Part shown: one piece after another, positions 14,475-18,382 of the stretch | How positions within the stretch are numbered: position 1 is the stretch's first letter | Layout of the letters: each line of letters begins with the position of its first letter | Translations under genes and position numbers: made by a program | NCBI GenBank assembly: GCA_910584995.1 | Contig: CAJUDW010000037.1 | Span: 1-18,382 of the forward strand | DNA: 18,382 nucleotides | Origin: an uncultured Oscillibacter sp. | GTDB taxonomy: Bacteria > Bacillota > Clostridia > Oscillospirales > Oscillospiraceae | Reading direction: 5' to 3' | Notes under the pieces: generated by a model | Seen by the model: the letters and a program-made list of their open reading frames with translations, nothing else | Told to the model about the DNA's origin: nothing | The model's database searches: none

Positions 14475-14840
14475 ATGCTGACGTTTAATCATTTTAATTT
14501 TAATGTATCCGATCTGGATAAATCCATCCAATTCTACCAGGACGCCCTGGGCCTGAAGGAGGTCCGCCGGAAGGAGGCGGAGGACGGCAGCTTTGTCATC
14601 GTCTTCCTGGGGGATGGGGAGACCGGCTTCCGCCTGGAACTGACGTGGCTGCGGGATCATCCCCAGAAGTACGATTTGGGGGAGTGCGAGTTCCATCTGG
14701 CCCTGCGGGCGGAGGACTATCAGGCTACCCACGAGAAGCACGCTGCCATGGGCTGCATCTGCTTTGAGAATCCGTCTATGGGCATTTACTTTATTTCTGA
14801 CCCGGACGGATATTGGATTGAGATCATTCCCACCCGGTAA
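14475..14840 (+). CDS. VOC/glyoxalase I-type metalloenzyme
   Basis: 121-aa VOC-fold protein close to lactoylglutathione lyase. The four metal ligands of glyoxalase I are present at expected places: His6 (FNHFNF), Glu55 (FRLELTW), His74 (EFHLAL) and Glu116 (YWIEIIP). FISDPDGYWIEIIP is the usual C-terminal signature. Glyoxalase I removes methylglyoxal with a thiol cofactor. Clostridia usually lack glutathione, so another thiol or a different substrate is possible. TGAGG lies 8 nt before the ATG. The gene starts 34 nt after gdhA without a visible promoter, so it is probably co-transcribed, and a strong terminator follows. Confidence 0.9.
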   Translation: MLTFNHFNFNVSDLDKSIQFYQDALGLKEVRRKEAEDGSFVIVFLGDGETGFRLELTWLRDHPQKYDLGECEFHLALRAEDYQATHEKHAAMGCICFENPSMGIYFISDPDGYWIEIIPTR

Positions 14841-14920
14841 CGGGATCCGGGCGGTGTCTGCTTTGCAGGGATACAGGATGCGATCCCCGCAGCGGCTGCC
14901 GGTTAAAAACGGCGCAGGAG

Positions 14921-14957
14921 GGGACTATCCGGCCTTTTGACGGGATAGTCCCTTTTT
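14921..14957 (+). terminator. Rho-independent terminator after the VOC gene
   Basis: GGGACTATCC and GGATAGTCCC form a perfect 10-bp stem with a 12-nt loop, followed by TTTTT. Ends the gdhA-VOC unit. Confidence 0.92.
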
Positions 14958-15099
14958 ATATGGTACTACAGTCTGCTTGCCGGTTTTCCGGGCAGAAATT
15001 CTGCCGGCAGAGGAGTTTACAGGATGGGAACAACAACATTGCACTGCGGCTGAGTTTATATGCCTGTGCGGATTCCATCGCAAATTCATAAACTGCCTC

Positions 15100-15128
15100 T
15101 TGAAATTTGCGTGCGGTGCTGTTATAAT
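15100..15128 (+). promoter_or_regulatory. Promoter of tRNA-Leu
   Basis: TTGAAA (15100-15105), 17-nt spacer, perfect TATAAT (15123-15128); the mature tRNA begins 13 nt further on. Confidence 0.85.
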
Positions 15129-15141
15129 AGACAAAGATCAA

Positions 15142-15228
15142 GCCGGTGTGATGGAATTGGTAGACGTAGCGGATTCAAAATCCGCCGGTGGCGACACTGT
15201 GTGGGTTCGAGTCCCACCACCGGCACCA
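15142..15228 (+). tRNA. tRNA-Leu(CAA)
   Basis: 87-nt class II tRNA. The acceptor arms GCCGGTG/CACCGGC pair fully, and CCA is encoded at the end. Anticodon stem GCGGA/TCCGC holds the loop TTCAAAA, giving anticodon CAA, which reads the UUG leucine codon. The T arm is GTGGG-TTCGAGT-CCCAC, and the long variable arm expected of tRNA-Leu is present. It stands alone, with its own promoter and terminator. It marks the boundary between conserved chromosome and a region of element debris; no copy of its 3' end was seen further right in the window. Confidence 0.97.
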
Positions 15229-15255
15229 AGTCGGAGCGAAATCCGCTCCACTCCG

Positions 15256-15290
15256 TTTTAAGGCGGTCCCTTTTTAGGGCCGCCTTAAAA
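15256..15290. terminator. Terminator after tRNA-Leu, works on both strands
   Basis: TTTTAAGGCGG-(T)-CCC pairs with GGG-CCGCCTTAAAA, 14 bp with one bulged T and loop TTTTTA. A- and T-runs at the base allow use on either strand. Confidence 0.85.
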
Positions 15291-15566
15291 TTGTGTTCCG
15301 CTCCTTTGCTCCTTCTTTCCAACCCGAACCTGCTGCGCTGGGCTTCGAGTTGGTTTTGGGGGCATGATGATCATCTGAACGAGGTTAGGAGTATTGAACA
15401 GTTTTTGGACTGTACAATGCTCCTAACCTTGTTTCTCCCGCAAAGCCTTGCAAGGTCAGACTTTTTCTATGTTTCTTGATGGATGCCTAATGAGCAGCCT
15501 ATGACAAAATCTCTGAAATCTGTGATTGAAATAGGGAAATCATCATTTTTGAACCCCTTGTCCAAA
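15291..15566. other. Gene-free stretch with a 44-nt hairpin
   Basis: Nothing coding is convincing here. The notable item is a near-perfect hairpin at 15384-15427: GTTAGGAG pairs with CTCCTAAC, then ATTG with CAAT, then ACAGT with ACTGT around TTTTGG, with one T-G wobble and one A-A mismatch between blocks. No clean T-tract follows. It may be the end of a decayed element or a small structured RNA. Confidence 0.5.
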
Positions 15567-16254
15567 TCAACGTGGGGTTTTGGAACAGGTTGCATTACTG
15601 ACCCGAACCCAATTAGGTACGTCCACTTGAAATTGTATCTGAAGAATATATTGCCTTTTGTTCAGTTGTTCTTTCCTTTGGTAGTCCCACTTAGAATAGA
15701 AAACTACACGTTGGAGACCCGTTTTCCGCATAAACTCTGTGGTATACTGGGGAGAAATTCGGATTCCCGGTTTAAACAATACTGCGGCAATCTTTATTTG
15801 CGCCAAATGGTTGAGGACTTTCATCAAAGGCTGTTCTGATGTGTTCTTTCATTTCGAGCATGCGTTTGTCATAGACGGTTACCTATTTTTGTGAAAAATG
15901 TGGTTATAGGAGGTACCACGGGAAATGTTGAAGGCCTCGCAAAGTGTATGAACCTGTACTGGCCTATAGCTTTGAAAGTTCCTGTAATTTTTCTTGAAGT
16001 AGTGCAAATGCAGTGCAGCCCACTTTTTGCAGAATCTCGACTTTCTGCCCCGATTTTTGAATTCATTGCTTTATCTTGATCGATTCCTATTGGCTGACCA
16101 CGTAGCCGGAATCTATTGTGGTTGTCGTATAGGGTTTAATCCAAGCATAGAATGTACTTCCTGTGATTCCCGTATCGGCGCATATTTCTGCTGCAGAGTT
16201 ACCTGCATAATAACGGGATACCAACGATTGCTTTTCTCCTGGACCTAAACGCAT
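15567..16254 (-). pseudogene. Decayed IS3-family transposase
   Basis: Remnant of an IS3-type transposase recognised by pieces in different frames on the minus strand. The OrfA-like start at 16254 (GGAGGA ribosome site) reads MRLGPGEKQSLVSRYYAGNS and TGITGSTFYAWIKPY, a helix-turn-helix; in-frame stops follow after about 56 codons. Further on, VHTLCEAFNISRGTSYNHIF and FDESPQPFGANK occur in one frame. After a one-base shift, IAAVLFKPGIRISPQYTTEF and QFQVDVPNWVRVSNATC follow. The last piece aligns with the first catalytic motif, usually VSDVTC or similar, so the key Asp has become Asn. Beyond it the DDE core is missing. Multiple stops, frameshifts and truncation mean it cannot transpose. Lower GC than the flanking chromosome. 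Confidence 0.85.
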
Positions 16255-16259
16255 AATTT

Positions 16260-16782
16260 ATGATTCCTCCTCAAGAGAATTCTCCGGGAATGATATAAAA
16301 AATGTCCCAATTCGGCTTTGTGTTCCTGGTGTATACGTCAACAAATCATGGTAAAAGGAAAATATTATGATGAGAAAATGTATCCGGTGCGATATCGAAT
16401 TGATGTTATGCCATACATAAGGAATTATCTGGACGCCTTTTGTATAGAAGGAGTATGTTGCAAAAATTAGAAAGAGTTGCGGTTTTGCTTCGGCTTTGAT
16501 TGACAAAGCCTGTCATCCAGGCAAACAATATGCATATAACATTTATGTTCAGGCTTAAAGATGGAAGTTTGCTTATTGCTTATACAAGAATACATAAAAT
16601 GGAAAACAGAGAAAACCGTAATATAGGGCAAGGATACCTATTACCTCAAAAGAAGATTATAGATAAAGCTGTGTGGGAGGCTGAAAAGCAGGAGCAACTC
16701 TTCTCAATGGTTCTTTTGATATTTTGGTTTCTATATTGAAAGAAAAGAATGGCATGCAAGCGGTTATGGAACTCTATCAGAA
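16260..16782. other. AT-rich debris without a recognisable gene
   Basis: Two pieces look possibly once-coding on the plus strand. One is a 79-codon frame at 16500-16739 with a TTG start and no clear ribosome site, containing MHITFMFRLKDGSLLIAYTR. The other is NGSFDILVSILKEKNGMQAV in another frame just downstream, suggesting a frameshifted remnant. I recognise neither. The GC content jumps at about 16780, where the rubrerythrin tail begins. Nothing firm can be annotated. Confidence 0.35.
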
Positions 16783-16899
16783 AAGGTCTGGGAGTGCCGG
16801 AACTGCGGGCATATCGTGGTGGGCACCGCCGCCCCCGAGATCTGCCCTGTCTGCGCCCATCCCCAGGCTTACTTTGAGGTTCACGCGGAGAATTATTAA
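16783..16899 (+). pseudogene. C-terminal rubredoxin-like tail of a rubrerythrin
   Basis: 38 codons plus stop, reading KVWECRNCGHIVVGTAAPEI then CPVCAHPQAYFEVHAENY. The CxxC pairs ECRNCGH and ICPVCAH bind the rubredoxin-type iron, and the final HAENY matches rubrerythrin C-termini of gut Clostridia. Rubrerythrins reduce peroxide in anaerobes using a diiron four-helix bundle, which is absent here: the sequence upstream is AT-rich and unrelated. So this is a broken gene end, with its own terminator hairpin retained. Its high GC contrasts sharply with the DNA on its left, placing a recombination junction near 16780. Confidence 0.88.
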
Positions 16900-16937
16900 G
16901 TACATGTAAAGGTTTCCACTTTTCGAAGGTTTCTCTC

Positions 16938-16957
16938 AAAAAGCGGAAGCTTTTTTT
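16938..16957 (+). terminator. Terminator left from the rubrerythrin gene
   Basis: AAAAAGC-GGAA-GCTTTTTTT, a 7-bp stem with tetraloop and T-tract, 38 nt after the rubrerythrin stop. Confidence 0.75.
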
Positions 16958-17474
16958 GCCCTGAAAGCCCTGCAAATATAGTAATATGTCCGCTGTACAA
17001 GGTGCTGTTTTATTATGCCGGCAGCGGCGATACGTAGGGCAATATTTTATGCAAAGGACAGTGCTGAAGAAGTATATTAGGCTGAAAATGGGATAGAGGA
17101 GCCTCACTTTCCAAAACGCTCAAGTCAATTGACACGCGGCAGATGCGTATATGGTTCACTGAGAGGGTAAAAAATGCGGCAAATCCTATCCCCAAGGCAG
17201 CGGCAGTTTAAGTGCTTTTCCGGATAATTCGCCGCCCATTTAAGCCCTGCTTCCTGCAAAAAGCTAAAGTGTTCAGATTGATATGGAAATCGGGCCCCAG
17301 CTATGGTACAATCATTATAACATCATGTCAAAACCCTTTTTATGAAACAAGGCCCCGGCGCAAGCAAAAACCAACGTCTGTACAGCACCGGGATTATACC
17401 GGAGAATAAGCAATAAATTGCCGCAAAACACCTGCAAGGCCCGAAATATCAATAGGTTCAAGAGGTTTCAGGAT
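16958..17474. other. Gene-free stretch before the phosphatase remnant
   Basis: No convincing gene. Short frames on both strands lack ribosome sites and family resemblance. TGGTACAAT near 17306-17314 resembles an extended -10 element and could once have driven the phosphatase gene at 17475. An AGAGG site lies 9 nt before that start. Confidence 0.4.
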
Positions 17475-17534
17475 ATGACAAAAATTTTGTTCGTCTGCCA
17501 CGGCAGTACACATCCTGCCCTTGAAAATGGTTGA
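17475..17534 (+). pseudogene. N-terminal stub of a low-molecular-weight protein tyrosine phosphatase
   Basis: ATG with an AGAGG site, reading MTKILFVCHGSTHPALENG and then a stop. The first ten residues match the start of low-molecular-weight protein tyrosine phosphatases (MxKILFVCHGNICRSPMAE), whose catalytic loop is CxxxxxRS. Here the catalytic Cys8 remains, but the sequence leaves the family right after Cys-His-Gly, before the Arg-Ser. No later part of the phosphatase is visible in the window. The most likely reason is insertion of a mobile element inside the codons for the catalytic loop, near position 17505, putting the element on the right. A chance match of ten residues is possible but unlikely given the ribosome site. 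Confidence 0.65.
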
Positions 17535-17633
17535 TATATCTGGACTTTCAGCAGATACCCCTGTAAATGTACTACCTGTTTACTACTTTTGAGGTTAGGA
17601 CGATAACACCCGCCTCGGTACGATATGGATGAT

Positions 17634-17672
17634 AAAGGGCAAGGCATAAATAGACGTGCCTTGCCCTTTTTT
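17634..17672 (+). terminator. Strong terminator at the element border
   Basis: AAAGGGCAAGGCA and TGCCTTGCCCTTT form a perfect 13-bp stem with a 10-nt loop and a T-run to 17672. It would insulate the element from chromosomal transcription coming from the left. Confidence 0.9.
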
Positions 17673-17729
17673 CCGTTGTTGGCATTTCCGTCGTCGGATA
17701 ATCCGACAACGGAAAAACCGACGTCGGAA
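17671..17729. repeat. Four 12-bp repeats, two direct and two inverted
   Basis: TTCCGTTGTTGG (17671-17682), TTCCGTCGTCGG (17686-17697), CCGACAACGGAA (17703-17714) and CCGACGTCGGAA (17718-17729). The last two are the same motif on the other strand. They can form alternative hairpins (17686-17714 or 17671-17714), and CCGACGTCGG is a perfect palindrome. This pattern suits binding by a dimeric protein or a competing-hairpin switch. Confidence 0.7.
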
Positions 17730-17928
17730 AATCCAACGCAATAAAATATAGATATAAGTAACTAAAGACAAAATCAAGTAAAGATTTATTAATTACCCAT
17801 TCCTTTCCTACCCTTTCTCATACCCCTTCCCTTGGGGGATGGGCGGCAAAGCTGCCGGAAGGGAATGGAACGGAAGGGAGAAGGAGAGAGGTCAAATAGC
17901 AGCAGGGGTTATCGTGGCTGTTATCTGA

Positions 17929-17975
17929 CCCGCAGAAACCGTACAGACGCGAAGCGGGTGTACGGTTTCTGCGGG
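17929..17975. repeat. Perfect 17-bp hairpin
   Basis: CCCGCAGAAACCGTACA pairs exactly with TGTACGGTTTCTGCGGG. The 13-nt loop contains a further CGC-GAA-GCG mini-hairpin. No T-tract follows, so it is probably not a terminator. Confidence 0.85.
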
Positions 17976-17978
17976 TGC

Positions 17979-18005
17979 CGCAAGAAGGCCGCAGGGCCTC
18001 TTGCG
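17979..18005. repeat. Second hairpin, directly after the first
   Basis: CGCAAGA-(A)-GGCC pairs with GGCC-TCTTGCG, 11 bp with one bulged A and loop GCAG. It starts 3 nt after the preceding 17-bp hairpin, so the two may act as one structured unit. Confidence 0.75.
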
Positions 18006-18083
18006 TGACAGCACAGTTTCACAATTCAACAGAAGCCAAGACAGGAGCGCCGGAGTGTCGGCCTCCCGCCCTGACTTTTTTGC

Positions 18084-18214
18084 GCCCATTTCTACGCATT
18101 TAGAACCTCGTTTTTGAGGATACAGGTCAAATCGTATTACCCCCTATGTGACTGCGGATTGGAACCCCTGAAAATAGGCCGCTGAATAGGGCCTAAATGC
18201 GTAGGCTGATGGGC
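18084..18214. repeat. Long inverted repeat, candidate oriT or attachment structure
   Basis: GCCCAT then CTACGCATTTAG (18084-18103) face CTAAATGCGTAG then ATGGGC (18193-18214): 12 + 6 matching bases with small spacers, enclosing about 89 bp. Inside is a small CCTC-GTTTTT-GAGG hairpin. Large inverted repeats just upstream of mobilization genes are typical of transfer origins; which strand would be nicked, and where, cannot be seen. Confidence 0.55.
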
Positions 18215-18382
18215 TGATATGGAGAGCAATAGCGGGAGCATCGGATAGGGGAGCATATTGATAACACAGTTCTAACGTGATTGCCTATAATCTTTTTTGA
18301 GAAATTTCCGTATCTTTTGCATATTTCTTTTATGCTTATCGACTTTAGACAGCCAATCACAAGAAGTGGAGGTTGGCTATTC

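Larger units (their letters stand above)
17505..18382. mobile_element. Probable end/control region of an integrative element (continues off window)
   Basis: About 880 bp with no gene, starting where the phosphatase homology breaks and running to the window edge. It contains a strong terminator, a cluster of 12-bp repeats, two large hairpins and a 20-nt inverted repeat. It ends with an AGTGGAGGT ribosome-like site at 18365-18373 for a gene that would start off the edge. The layout resembles the noncoding, oriT-bearing stretch ahead of relaxosome genes in Tn1549-like conjugative elements of Firmicutes. I recall similar non-coding sequence near such elements, but cannot verify it here. No integrase or relaxase lies inside the window. 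Confidence 0.5.

Noticed and set aside
17671..17729. CRISPR array
   Set aside because: Repeats are only 12 bp, partly inverted, with 3-5-nt spacers; this is not CRISPR architecture.
17892..18089. 65-codon minus-strand open frame across the large hairpins
   Set aside because: Its sequence is dictated by the inverted repeats, it has no ribosome site, and it is likely a commonly mis-annotated shadow of non-coding element DNA.

Overview
The window looks like chromosomal DNA of a high-GC Clostridia (Oscillospiraceae-type gut anaerobe, in the Flavonifractor/Oscillibacter/Lawsonibacter range). The support is strong AGGAGG-type ribosome sites, TTG starts, a SleB-type spore-cortex hydrolase, a FeoA-FeoB fusion, anaerobic ferredoxin and malate genes, and roughly 60% GC up to about 15.3 kb. 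The family placement is inferred from gene style, not from a marker gene.

Left part (1-2342). A minus-strand operon runs murI -> DUF1934 (YwiB-like) -> argS, the last cut by the window edge. Divergent to it is a 137-aa conserved-looking protein of unknown role. Positions 2343-3150 hold a terminator, a direct repeat, a near-ideal sigma-A promoter and a long GC-rich, hairpin-rich leader.

Metabolic core (3151-9392). A plus-strand cluster encodes a DUF362 protein with two [4Fe-4S] clusters, an LDH2/MDH2-family 2-hydroxyacid dehydrogenase and a malic enzyme, so it probably deals with malate/pyruvate and redox balance. Convergent to it is a fused feoA-feoB ferrous iron transporter. Its leader carries a perfect 16-bp inverted repeat around a 126-bp spacer, with the promoter just outside.

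Middle (9389-14957). A PadR-type repressor is translationally coupled to a DUF2812 membrane protein. Two copies of a 19-bp palindrome lie in and beside the PadR promoter. Then come a SleB-type cell-wall hydrolase with a copper-amine-oxidase-N-like stalk, a TIGR04255 protein with its own promoter and terminator, glutamate dehydrogenase, and a small glyoxalase/VOC enzyme.

Right part (15100-18382). A tRNA-Leu(CAA) with promoter and terminator is followed by about 2.3 kb of lower-GC debris: a decayed IS3-family transposase, the last ~39 codons of a rubrerythrin, and the first ~10 codons of a low-molecular-weight protein tyrosine phosphatase broken inside its catalytic loop. From about 17.5 kb the sequence has no genes but is crowded with terminators, 12-bp repeats, large hairpins and a long inverted repeat. 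I read this as the end or oriT-proximal control region of an integrative mobile element that continues beyond the window. No CRISPR array or rRNA was seen.
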